From: Streptomyces sp. Ag109_O5-10
GTDB taxonomy: Bacteria > Actinomycetota > Actinomycetes > Streptomycetales > Streptomycetaceae
Reading direction: 5' to 3'
DNA length: 64,000 nt
Assembly (NCBI RefSeq): GCF_900105755.1
Contig: NZ_FNTQ01000001.1
Coordinates: 6,758,001 to 6,822,000 of the forward strand
Part shown: positions 17,487 through 25,343 of the stretch, one piece after another
Layout: every line of letters starts with the position of its first letter
Numbering within the stretch: the stretch's first letter is position 1
Notes under the pieces: generated by a model
Told to the model about the DNA's origin: nothing
What the model saw: only the letters and a program-made list of their open reading frames with translations
Databases searched by the model: none
Made by a program: the position numbers and the translations under genes

Positions 17487-18137
17487 TCAGCGGTCGCGGT
17501 CCAGATACGCGAGCACGGCGAGGACGCGCCGATTGTCGTCGTCCGACACCTCGAGTCCCAGTTTGGTGAAGATGTTGGAGGTGTGCTTGGCGATGGCCCG
17601 TTCCGTGACGACGAGCTGCCCGGCGATCGCCGCGTTCGACCTGCCCTGTGCCATCAGCTCCAGGACCTCCAGCTCCCGCGGTGTCAAGCCCCCCAGCGGC
17701 CGGTCGTCGGCCCGCCGGGACAGCAGCTGCTGGATCACCTGCGGGTCCATGGCCGTTCCGCCCGCCGCGACCCGCCGTACGGCGTCCACGAACTGGTCCG
17801 CGTCGAACACCCGGTCCTTCAGCAGGTACCCCACCGCGCCGCTGCCGTCGGCCAGCAGCTCGCGCGCGTACAGCTGCTCCACGTGCTGGGAGAGCACCAG
17901 CACCGGCAGTCCCGGCCGCGCCCGCCGCGCCCGGAGCGCGCACTGGAGCCCCTCGTCGGTGTGCGTGGGGGGCAGCCGTACGTCGACCACGGCCACATCC
18001 GGCTCCAACTCGGCCAGCGCACGGTCGAGTTCGGGACCGGATTCGACGGCGGCGGCGATCTCGAAGCCGTAGGCCTCCAGCAGCCGGACCAGCCCGTCGC
18101 GGAGCAGGAACAGGTCCTCGGCTAGGACAACGCGCAC
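17487..18137 (-). CDS. NarL/FixJ-type response regulator
   Basis: The protein has 216 residues. The receiver domain has the acidic pair AED near the start, phospho-acceptor Asp in VAVVDVRLPP and the conserved Lys in YLLKDRV. The C-terminal LuxR-type helix-turn-helix has LTPRELEVLELMAQGRSN and VTERAIAKHTSNIFTKLGL. Start GTG at 18137 overlaps the kinase gene by 16 bases, so kinase and regulator form one operon. Its target genes are unknown. Confidence 0.92.
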   Translation of the reverse strand: MRVVLAEDLFLLRDGLVRLLEAYGFEIAAAVESGPELDRALAELEPDVAVVDVRLPPTHTDEGLQCALRARRARPGLPVLVLSQHVEQLYARELLADGSGAVGYLLKDRVFDADQFVDAVRRVAAGGTAMDPQVIQQLLSRRADDRPLGGLTPRELEVLELMAQGRSNAAIAGQLVVTERAIAKHTSNIFTKLGLEVSDDDNRRVLAVLAYLDRDR

Positions 18138-19402
18138 GGAATCTCCATCGTGACCATGGTGGGACCGCCCGCGGGGCTGCTGACGGCCAGGACGCCGTCG
18201 AATGTACCCAGCCGCCGCTCCACCCCGGCCAGCCCCGACCCGGCCCCGACCGCCGCGCCGCCCCGGCCGTGGTCGGTGACCGAGATCCGCAGCATGCCGC
18301 CGCCGTCCGGCACGTGGTGCAGGTCCACCCAGATTCGGTCGGCCCCGGAGTGCTTCACCGCGTTGGTCAGCACCTCGCTCACCGCGAAGTACGCGGCCGA
18401 CTCCACCGGCGCGTCCGCCCGCCCCGGCAGCTCCACCGTCACCTCGGTCGGCACCGGCAGCCGCAGCGCCAGCGCCCGTACGGCGTCCCCGAGCCCGCGC
18501 TCGGCCAGCACCGGCGGGTGGATGCCCCGGACCAGGTCCCGCAGCTCGCCCAGCGCCTCCACGGACGCCTGCCGGGTCTGTGCGAGCAACTGCCTCGCCT
18601 TGTCCGGGTCCTTGTCCAGGAGCATCTCGATCGTCCCGAGGTCCATGCCCATGGCGACCAGCCGGGCCTGCGCCCCGTCGTGCAGGTCCCGCTCGATCCG
18701 GCGCAGCTCGGCCGCCGAGGCGTCCACCGCGTCCCTGCGGGTCTCGGTCAGCACCCGTACCCGCTCGACGAGTTCGCCCTTCCCGGGGTCGAGGACGGCG
18801 CGGGTGAGGCGGAAGTGGGCGGTCAGCAGGGCGGGGGTGTAGCGGAAGGCGCCGACGAGGACGACGGCGCCGAGCGCGGCGGCGGCGAAGGCGGTGGCCT
18901 GTCCGTCGACCGGCACGAAGCCGTACCAGTAGGTCTCGCCGTTCGCGACCGCCCGCCACAGCCCGGCCGCCAGCGCGAACCCCTCGAACGGGTAGAACAG
19001 CAGCACCGCCGGCAGCAGCGCGGTCAGGAACCCGGCCGTCATGTCGACGAACAGCCAGAGCACGTCCCGCCCGACCTGCGGGTCCCGCAGCATCCCGAAG
19101 GTCCTGGCCCACGGGTTGGCGTCCGCCGGGAGCGTCCGGTACGCCGACCGGATCCGCACCCCGCACCACTCGTACGCGAGCCGCCGCCGCACGTCCGCGA
19201 CGTCCCGGACCCCGCCCAGGATCCACGGCGTCGTGACGATGCCGACCCCGATCGGGATGAGCGCGACCGACACCGCGGTCAGCGCGAAGCAGAGCACCGA
19301 GACCGGCAGGATCACCATCGCCAGCACCAGCCCGCGCACGGCGGCGAGCAAGGTCTCCCGGGCCCTGGCCCGAAAGCCCCCGCTGTCTGTGTTCGTCGTC
19401 AT
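18122..19402 (-). CDS. NarL-type sensor histidine kinase
   Basis: The protein has 426 residues with about four to six membrane helices in the first 200 (for example LAMVILPVSVLCFALTAVSV). A cytoplasmic HisKA_3 dimerisation domain has the phospho-acceptor His in RRIERDLHDGAQARLVAMG, and the ATPase part has SEVLTNAVKHSGA and ISVTDHGRGG. The external part is short, so it probably senses membrane or intramembrane signals. It is the partner of the overlapping response regulator. ATG at 19402 is preferred over one twelve codons upstream. Confidence 0.92.
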   Translation of the reverse strand: MTTNTDSGGFRARARETLLAAVRGLVLAMVILPVSVLCFALTAVSVALIPIGVGIVTTPWILGGVRDVADVRRRLAYEWCGVRIRSAYRTLPADANPWARTFGMLRDPQVGRDVLWLFVDMTAGFLTALLPAVLLFYPFEGFALAAGLWRAVANGETYWYGFVPVDGQATAFAAAALGAVVLVGAFRYTPALLTAHFRLTRAVLDPGKGELVERVRVLTETRRDAVDASAAELRRIERDLHDGAQARLVAMGMDLGTIEMLLDKDPDKARQLLAQTRQASVEALGELRDLVRGIHPPVLAERGLGDAVRALALRLPVPTEVTVELPGRADAPVESAAYFAVSEVLTNAVKHSGADRIWVDLHHVPDGGGMLRISVTDHGRGGAAVGAGSGLAGVERRLGTFDGVLAVSSPAGGPTMVTMEIPCALS

Positions 19403-19507
19403 GCCGTCAGTCTCGCCGACCGCACGAGTGGGGGTCACTGGCCCGAGGCCCCGTGCCAGGGGGTGGTGCTGGATACACCCCCGGGAGTGCCGCGACCTGC
19501 CATGTGC

Positions 19508-19665
19508 CGGCTGCGGCGCCGTCGCGGCTGGTCGCGCACTTCCTCCCCCAGCCTTCGGCCGGGGGTGCCCCCAGCGTCCCTTACGGGGCGCTGCTCAGCG
19601 GCCTCGTCTGCAGCGCCCCGTAGGGGCGCGGGGAACTGCGCGACCAGCCCCCGCCGGCCCGCAGA
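19508..19665. repeat. Dispersed extragenic repeat copy
   Basis: The 267-base gap between the kinase start and the epimerase stop is filled by hairpin-forming sequence: CCCCCAGCCTTCGGCCGGGG, CAGCGTCCCTTACGGGGCGC, then CAGCGCCCCGTAGGGGCGCG and CTGCGCGACCAGCC. The first half is close to the copy at 60823-60907. The second half matches the core of the tandem array at 24831-25324 in reverse complement. Confidence 0.75.
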
Positions 19666-19669
19666 CTGA

Positions 19670-20671
19670 TCACGGTCCCTCCAGCGAAGCGCCGAGCACC
19701 CGCGCCTCGACAGCGGGGTCGAGCCCGATCCCCGCCCGCACCGGCGCCGCACCGTCGAGGCCCCGCAGCCACCCCCACGTGTCGGCCACCGTCGCCCCCA
19801 CCGGCCGGCACCGCAGTCCCGTCGCGACCGTCCGCGACACGTCCAGCCCGTGCACACCGTCGTGCAGCTCGCTGCCCGCCGGCACCCACACCGGCAGCTG
19901 CGTCCAGGGTTCGATCCCGGCCGCCAGGACCGTCTCCGCATCGGTCCACCGCAGCTCCGCGTCCGAGCCGGTGCTCCGCAGGCACGCCTCGAGGAGTTCG
20001 CCCATCGTGGCGTGCCCCGGCGGGCTCACCAGGTTGTACGGCCCGGACAGGCCCTGCTCCACCGCCCCGAGGGTCCACTCGGCGAGGTCGCGGGCGTCCA
20101 CGAACTGCACGGGCAGATCGCGCGGACCGGGGGCCAGCACCGGGCCGCCCCGGGCGATCCGGCTCAGCCACCAGGGCAGCCGGCCCACGTTCTCGTACGG
20201 TCCGAGGATCAGCCCGGCCCGCACCAGCACCGAGCCGTCCGCGCCGAAGGACTCCACGGCGGCCAGCTCACCGCCCACCTTGTCCTGCGGGTACGCGGTC
20301 GCCTCCGCGTCCGCCGCGGCCCCCGTCACCAGGGGGGTGTCCTCGGTGTACCCGGCCGGGCGCGGCCAGGCGTACACCGAGCAGCTCGACACGTACGTAT
20401 ACCGTCCGGTCCGGCCCCGGAGCAGCCGCGCGGTCGCCCGCACCGCCCGGGGCGCGGCCGACCAGGTGTCCACGACCGCGTCCCACTCGGTGCCGTCCGC
20501 GAGCGCGGCGAGGCCGTCGGGTGCGGTGCGGTCGCCGTGCAGCGACCGCACCCCGGCCGGGGGCCGGCGGGTGCCCCGGTGGAAGACGGTCACCTCCCAG
20601 CCGCGCCCGAGCGCCGCCTCGACGACCGCCCGCCCCACGAACTCCGTACCACCCAGCACCAGAAGCCTCAT
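19670..20671 (-). CDS. NAD-dependent epimerase/dehydratase family protein (extended SDR)
   Basis: The protein has 333 residues. The N-terminal Rossmann motif is GGTEFVG (residues 7-13), followed by a typical VSSCSVYAW region and RAGLILGPYENVGRLP. The family acts on nucleotide sugars or similar NAD(P)-linked substrates. The catalytic Tyr-x-x-x-Lys appears as YPQDK. No sugar-pathway genes are adjacent. Substrate unknown. Confidence 0.82.
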   Translation of the reverse strand: MRLLVLGGTEFVGRAVVEAALGRGWEVTVFHRGTRRPPAGVRSLHGDRTAPDGLAALADGTEWDAVVDTWSAAPRAVRATARLLRGRTGRYTYVSSCSVYAWPRPAGYTEDTPLVTGAAADAEATAYPQDKVGGELAAVESFGADGSVLVRAGLILGPYENVGRLPWWLSRIARGGPVLAPGPRDLPVQFVDARDLAEWTLGAVEQGLSGPYNLVSPPGHATMGELLEACLRSTGSDAELRWTDAETVLAAGIEPWTQLPVWVPAGSELHDGVHGLDVSRTVATGLRCRPVGATVADTWGWLRGLDGAAPVRAGIGLDPAVEARVLGASLEGP

Positions 20672-20754
20672 GCCGTTGATCGTGCCCCTGGGGGACGCCG
20701 GACGTAAGAGGGTTCAGCCGAGGGCGGAGCGGCCGTCCGGGGCCCGGCCGCCTG

Positions 20755-21333
20755 TCAGCGGCCCGTCGGCGGGGTGTACTTGTATCCCACCCGGCGGACC
20801 GTCTGGATCGCCCGGCGGTGCTCCGCGCCGAGCTTGCGGCGCAGCCGCGCGACATGGACGTCGACCGTGCGGCCGTCGCCGACGTGGCCGTAGCCCCAGA
20901 CCGTGGTGACCAGCTGGTCGCGGGTGTGCACCCGGTTCGGGTGCGCCACCAGATGGGCGAGCAGCTCGAACTCCAGGTAGGTGAGGTCGAGTTCACGCCC
21001 GTCGACCTGGGCGGTGCGCTCCACGGTGTCCACGGTGACGAGCGGCCGGGGGCCGGCGGCGGGCTCCGCGGCCGGCTCCTGCGGGTCGGGTACGGCGACC
21101 GGCAGGAAGGGCGGCTGCTGGTCCGCGGGGACCAGCACCAGGTAGCCGATCATCGGCGGCTGGCCCGGCAGGGTGGGCAGGGCGTGCTGCGGAGCGGGCA
21201 GCCAGGTGGCGCCCGGCGGCAGCAGCTCCGTCATGTCCACGACCTCGTCCCGGTCGACGGCACGCAGCCGGTGACGGCCGGGCGAGGAGGCGCCGAGGGC
21301 GGAGGAGGGGGAGAGAGAACGAGTGGTCGCCAT
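20755..21333 (-). CDS. Winged-helix (OmpR/PhoB-type) DNA-binding protein without receiver
   Basis: The protein has 192 residues. The C-terminal 100 are a clear OmpR-type winged helix (YLEFELLAHLVAHPNRVHTR, DQLVTTVWGYGHVGDGRTVD, HVARLRRKLGAEHRRAIQTV, GYKY). The N-terminal 90 residues are Pro-rich and lack a phospho-receiver. Placement next to glnII recalls the S. coelicolor gene called glnRII, an OmpR-type protein near glnII; I recall this and have not checked it. A role in nitrogen control is therefore possible but not shown by sequence. Confidence 0.85.
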   Translation of the reverse strand: MATTRSLSPSSALGASSPGRHRLRAVDRDEVVDMTELLPPGATWLPAPQHALPTLPGQPPMIGYLVLVPADQQPPFLPVAVPDPQEPAAEPAAGPRPLVTVDTVERTAQVDGRELDLTYLEFELLAHLVAHPNRVHTRDQLVTTVWGYGHVGDGRTVDVHVARLRRKLGAEHRRAIQTVRRVGYKYTPPTGR

Positions 21334-21454
21334 GAGACGTCAGCTCTTTCGCGCGAGGAGTCAGTCGGTCGGGGGCGACGGCCGCGATTCGTGGTCGGGC
21401 GCGCCGCGGGGACGTACTGCGTTCCGCGCTGGCCGAAGGCCGGGGTGTACGGCT

Positions 21455-21577
21455 TTAGAGGGCCCGCGCGTTCATCGCGCGGCAACACACCCGGTCGAAG
21501 TCGTGGTGCTGACGAGAAGGCCAGAACGGCTCGAGGTCCTGGCGACCCGTCGCGCTGCACTTCTGGAAGCTGGCCAT
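21455..21577 (-). CDS. Small Cys-rich peptide, possible regulatory leader
   Basis: This 40-codon ORF has high GC third positions. It ends in a motif like those of actinobacterial leader peptides (SRQHHDFDRVCCRAMNAR; compare R-x-H-x-D-x-x-R-V). It stops 121 bases before the winged-helix gene, on the same strand. There is no convincing ribosome binding site. It could be a leader controlling that gene, or a small protein, or chance. Confidence 0.4.
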   Translation of the reverse strand: MASFQKCSATGRQDLEPFWPSRQHHDFDRVCCRAMNARAL

Positions 21578-21666
21578 GCGCCCATTGAAGCAGACACGGC
21601 CGGGAAACAGGACCCTCCTCTCACTGCTTGGACGCTTCTTTGACACGACGCCGAGACGACGGCATG

Positions 21667-21705
21667 CCGAAGGGGCGCCCACCGTCACGGTGGGCGCCCC
21701 TTCGG
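21667..21705. terminator. Long hairpin terminator after glnII
   Basis: CCGAAGGGGCGCCCACCGT (21667-21685) and ACGGTGGGCGCCCCTTCGG (21687-21705) form a perfect 19-bp inverted repeat, 17 bases past the glnII stop. Confidence 0.85.
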
Positions 21706-21721
21706 GAGAGTCGTCCGCGGA

Positions 21722-22753
21722 TCAGACCTGGCCGGCCTTGTCCAGGGCGGTGCAGCAGGTGTCGACGATCAGCCGGGTCACGACGTACGGGTCGACGTTG
21801 GCGTTCGGACGGCGGTCCTCGATGTAGCCCTTGCCGTCCTTCTCGACCTGCCACGGGATACGGACCGAGGCACCGCGGTTGGAGACGCCGTAGGAGTACT
21901 TGTCCCACGGGGCGGTCTCGTGCAGACCGGTCAGGCGGTCGTCGATGCCCGCGCCGTAGTTCTTGACGTGGTCGAGCGGCTTGGAGCCCTCGCCGAGCGA
22001 CTCGCACGCGGTGATGATCGCGTCGTAGCCCTCGCGCATCGCCTTGGTGGAGAAGTTGGTGTGCGCGCCGGCGCCGTTCCAGTCGCCCTTGACCGGCTTC
22101 GGGTCGAGGGTGGCGGAGACGCCGAAGTCCTCGGCGGTGCGGTAGAGCAGCCAGCGGGCCACCCACAGGTGGTCGGAGACCTCCAGCGGGGAGACCGGGC
22201 CGACCTGGAACTCCCACTGGCCGGGCATGACCTCGGCGTTGATGCCGGAGATCGCGAGGCCCGCCTTAAGGCAGTTGTCCAGGTGCGCCTCGACGATCTC
22301 GCGGCCGAAGATCTCGTCCGCGCCGACACCGCAGTAGTAGCCGCCCTGGGGGGCCGGGAAGCCGCCCTCGGGGAAACCCAGCGGACGGGAGCCGTCGAAG
22401 AAGGTGTACTCCTGCTCGATGCCGAAGATCGGCTCCTGCGCGGCGAACTTCTCGGCGACCTCGACCAGCGCGGCACGCGTGTTGGAGGAGTGCGGGGTGA
22501 AGTCGATGTCCAGGACCTCGCACAGGACGAGGACGTCGTCGCCGCCGCGGATCGGGTCCGGACAGGTGAAGACCGGCTTCAGCACACGGTCCGAGGAGTG
22601 CCCCTCGGCCTGGTTCGTGGAGGACCCGTCGAAGCCCCAGATCGGCAGCGCGTCGAGACCGGCGGGGGCGCCCGCGATGATCTTCGTCTTCGAACGCAGC
22701 TTGGCCGTCGGCTCGGTGCCGTCGATCCAGATGTACTCAGCCTTGAAGGTCAC
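21722..22753 (-). CDS. glnII: Glutamine synthetase type II
   Basis: The protein has 343 residues, the usual bacterial GSII size. It makes glutamine from glutamate, ammonia and ATP in the cytosol. Family motifs are present: TFKAEYIWIDGT at the N-terminus, WGFDGSSTNQAEGHSSD, IFGIEQEYTFFDG, GQWEFQVGP and THTNFST-like AGAHTNFSTKAM. GTG at 22753 is chosen because the product then begins TFKAEYIW like other GSII proteins, with GAAGGA eight bases upstream. Upstream sequence carries an 11-bp-periodic set of GlnR-like half sites. Confidence 0.95.
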   Translation of the reverse strand: MTFKAEYIWIDGTEPTAKLRSKTKIIAGAPAGLDALPIWGFDGSSTNQAEGHSSDRVLKPVFTCPDPIRGGDDVLVLCEVLDIDFTPHSSNTRAALVEVAEKFAAQEPIFGIEQEYTFFDGSRPLGFPEGGFPAPQGGYYCGVGADEIFGREIVEAHLDNCLKAGLAISGINAEVMPGQWEFQVGPVSPLEVSDHLWVARWLLYRTAEDFGVSATLDPKPVKGDWNGAGAHTNFSTKAMREGYDAIITACESLGEGSKPLDHVKNYGAGIDDRLTGLHETAPWDKYSYGVSNRGASVRIPWQVEKDGKGYIEDRRPNANVDPYVVTRLIVDTCCTALDKAGQV

Positions 22754-22851
22754 GGGCCACATCCTTCGGGGTGGGTCGGGCGCACTTGCGGGTGCAGTGG
22801 CGCTACGGCACTGGGGCGCCTCGGTGTTGCCCGGAAGCCTGTCAACAGGCG

Positions 22852-22889
22852 ATTTCCCGATCATTGCTCGAATGTGAACCCGGTGTTAC
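22852..22889 (-). promoter_or_regulatory. Probable GlnR boxes upstream of glnII
   Basis: Reading the minus strand, half sites GTAAC, TTCAC, GCAAT and GAAAT occur at exact 11-base steps. This matches the GlnR pattern gTnAC-n6-GaAAc repeated twice, with the two inner half sites weak. GlnR is the known activator of glnII in Streptomyces. Binding here is inferred. Confidence 0.6.
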
Positions 22890-23036
22890 CTGGTGGTTCT
22901 GTGGTGCGACTCACGTTGTGGGAGTGCGGCGGGCGGGGTACAGAGCCCAATTCGGGCACCGTGCCCGCCCCTTCGCCGCGGCCGCCGGCCTTCCCTCCGT
23001 AAAGGCCGGCGGCCGAGCCCCGGTTCGTGTCTCCGG

Positions 23037-23747
23037 TCAGCCGACCTTCTCGATCAGCGCGCGGCGGATCAGGAACTTGCCGGGCTCGCGGACCTGTTCG
23101 AAGGCCGCGTTGTTGAGCAGCGCGCAGCTGCCGGAGACGGACGTGACCTTCACCGTGGTGGACTTGTTGTTGTCCAGGTTGGTGACCTTCAGCGTGGTCC
23201 CCGCCGGGAACTGGTTGCTGGAGGCGGCCGGCGCGCCGGCCTCGCCTGACAGGGTGACCGTGGAGCCCTTGCAGACCTGCTGCCCGGAGGCGGCACCGCC
23301 CGTGTTGCCGGCGTTACCGGTGTTGCCGGTTGCCGCGCTCTGCGACGGCGCCGCCGTGGCGGTCTGGCCGGTCTGCCCGGTCTGGCCCGTCTGCGTCCCG
23401 CTCGCCGCCTGGGAGCCCTGAGCCGACTCCCCAACGACGCAACCGGACGCCTTCTGCTGGACCTTGATCTGCTCGATGACCGCCTCGCGGTTGGCGATCC
23501 GGGCCGACGACTGCGCGTCCGGGTTCGCCTTCTGGTCCGCGATGAACTTCTGGTTGTTGCCGAGGGCCGTGGCCAGCCCCGAGCAGACGGTCGAGTCGGC
23601 GGCCGACGACAGCGTCTTCGCGCCCTGCGAGGGCTGTGCGGCGTTCGAGGTGGACGCCAGGACGAAGGCCCCGCCGCCGGCCACGGCTGCGGCGCCGACC
23701 AGCAGTGCGATCGTCTTCTTTGCGCCGAGAGTTCTCCTACGCGACAT
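23037..23747 (-). CDS. Secreted protein with helical N-domain and beta-barrel-like C-domain
   Basis: The protein has 236 residues. A signal helix (IALLVGAAAVAGGGAFVLA) precedes a helical segment of about 70 residues (KFIADQKANPDAQSSARIAN), a Gln/Thr/Gly-rich linker with repeated QTG units, and a C-terminal domain of about 90 residues resembling double-psi beta-barrel or expansin-like folds (FPAGTTLKVTNLDNNKSTTV, SGSCALLNNAAFEQV). GAGGAG precedes the ATG. Overall order matches the N-terminal half of the DUF1996 protein at 15760-17313. Likely cell-wall or extracellular; function unknown. Confidence 0.72.
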   Translation of the reverse strand: MSRRRTLGAKKTIALLVGAAAVAGGGAFVLASTSNAAQPSQGAKTLSSAADSTVCSGLATALGNNQKFIADQKANPDAQSSARIANREAVIEQIKVQQKASGCVVGESAQGSQAASGTQTGQTGQTGQTATAAPSQSAATGNTGNAGNTGGAASGQQVCKGSTVTLSGEAGAPAASSNQFPAGTTLKVTNLDNNKSTTVKVTSVSGSCALLNNAAFEQVREPGKFLIRRALIEKVG

Positions 23748-23867
23748 GCGCGCCTCCTCAAAGGGGTGGGGGAGCGTACGTCGGTAGGTACGAGATACCG
23801 AACGTCGTTACTCAGCGGTTACGGGAGTCACCGAAGTAACTTGCGTCACAGTGGAGTTGAGGGCTGT

Positions 23868-24236
23868 TCAGCTCTTGCTTCTGACCAGTGCTTCCTGTAC
23901 GGCCTCGTCGGTGCGGGCGACCACCGCCGTGCCGTCGTCGGCGGTGATGATCGGGCGCTGGATGAGCCGGGGGTGCTCGGCGAGGGCCGTGATCCACCGC
24001 TCGCGCGCGCCCGCGTCGCGCGGCCACTCCTTCAGTCCCAGCTCCTTGGCGACCGCCTCCTGGGTGCGGGTGATGTCCCACGGTTCGAGGCCGAGTCGTT
24101 CCAGTACCGCCCTGATCTCGTCCTCGGTCGGTACGTCCTCCAGGTAGCGGCGGACGGTGTAGTCCGCCCCTTCGGCATCGAGCAGGCCGATCGCGCTGCG
24201 GCACTTCGAGCAGGCGGGATTGATCCAGATCTCCAT
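23868..24236 (-). CDS. ArsC/Spx-family thioredoxin-fold protein
   Basis: The protein has 122 residues. It begins MEIWINPACSKCRSAIGLLD, so it has a Cys-x-x-Cys at the position of the ArsC catalytic Cys. The family's LEDVPTEDEIRAVLERLGL and RPIITADDGTAVVAR follow. Proteins of this type are annotated as arsenate reductase-like or glutaredoxin-dependent reductases. No arsenic resistance genes are nearby, so an arsenate role is not supported by context. Confidence 0.82.
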   Translation of the reverse strand: MEIWINPACSKCRSAIGLLDAEGADYTVRRYLEDVPTEDEIRAVLERLGLEPWDITRTQEAVAKELGLKEWPRDAGARERWITALAEHPRLIQRPIITADDGTAVVARTDEAVQEALVRSKS

Positions 24237-24467
24237 GCGGGGAACGGTACGCGAGCCCTCGCCCCGGCCGGTTCTGTTCGAATTCTGAGGGATGTCGTGC
24301 GGACCTCTCGCGCCCATCGTGCCCCATCTGAAAAACCGGCATCCACCTGGGAGTTCGGCGCCTCTGCGGTCTGTCTCGTTGTCAGTGACGGACGGTATAC
24401 TGGACGCAGTGTTCGAGAGGGTCGCCGGGAGGTCCGGGGGCGCTCCGACCGCGACAGGAGGATGCCC

Positions 24468-24782
24468 GTGCCCGCTGCCGCACTGAAGCCGAAGTCCCTG
24501 CCGACCCAGTCCACCGCGAAGCGTGCGGTGCTGCTCGACTCGCCGTACGCGCCGGCGGAGAAGCGTCCGCTGCCGGCCGGGCGGCCACGCGAGTGGTACG
24601 TCACCCACAACCGCCGCCTGAAGGCCATGCGCCTGGCCATCGCCCTGCTCGACTCCGGCGTCTACATGCCGGGCCAGGCGCGCAACGAGACGATACGGAG
24701 CACGGCGGAGAGCATCGGGATCCACCCGCCGTCGGACACGACGTGCCACATGGTGCGGGCTCTGATGCGATATTCACGGTGA
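24468..24782 (+). CDS. Conserved actinobacterial protein of unknown function
   Basis: The protein has 104 residues, is basic and has no signal peptide. It contains REWYVTHNRRLKAMRLAIAL and GIHPPSDTTCHMVRALM. GTG at 24468 is chosen because GGAGG lies six bases upstream; an ATG at 24462 directly abuts the ribosome binding site. I recognise the sequence style as a widespread streptomycete hypothetical, without known role. Confidence 0.7.
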   Translation: MPAAALKPKSLPTQSTAKRAVLLDSPYAPAEKRPLPAGRPREWYVTHNRRLKAMRLAIALLDSGVYMPGQARNETIRSTAESIGIHPPSDTTCHMVRALMRYSR

Positions 24783-24830
24783 GCCGGTGTGCCGGGTGCG
24801 GCGTGTTTCACGCGGCGCCCGGCACTTGGC

Positions 24831-25324
24831 GCCTGGGGGCCGTCGCCCCCAGGCCCCTGCATCAGGGGTGTGGCCTCCTGTGTTTCGGCTGCGGGCCGGT
24901 GGGGGTCGGCCGCGCAGTTCCCCGTGCCCCTTACGGGGGCCGGCAAGCGCCCCCGCCTGGGGGTCGTCGCCCCCAGGCCCCTGCATCAGGGGTGTGGCCT
25001 CCTGTGTTTCGGCTGCGGGCCGGTGGGGGTCGGCTGCGCGGTTCCCCGTGCCCCTTACGGGGGCCGGCGAGCGCCCCCGCCTGGGGGTCGTCGCCCCCAG
25101 GCCCCTGCATCAGGGGTGTGGCCTCCTGTGTTTCGGCTGCGGGCCGGTGGGGGTCGGCTGCGCGGTTCCCCGCGCTCCTTACGGGGGCCGGCAAGCGCCC
25201 CCGCCTGGGGGGCGCCGCCCCCAGGCCCCTGCATCAGGGGTGTGGCCTCCTGTGTTTCGGCTGCGGGCCGGTGGGGGCCGGCTGCGCGGTTCCCCGCGCC
25301 CCTTACGGGGGCCGGCAAGCGCCC
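24831..25324. repeat. Four-copy 124-bp tandem repeat
   Basis: Units start at 24831, 24955, 25079 and 25203 with exactly 124-bp spacing and only scattered differences. Each unit contains the hairpin GCCTGGGGG-n6-CCCCCAGGC, a second hairpin CCCCTG-CAT-CAGGGG, and the core CTGCGCGGTTCCCCGCGCCC seen elsewhere in the window. The array fills the 561-base gap between two convergent genes. Long open frames across it arise only because 124-bp units lack stops. Confidence 0.95.
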
Positions 25325-25343
25325 GTTAAGCGTCCCCCGGGCC

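Noticed and set aside
24831-25324. CRISPR array
   Set aside because: The whole 124-bp unit repeats, with no unique spacers, and no cas genes are present.
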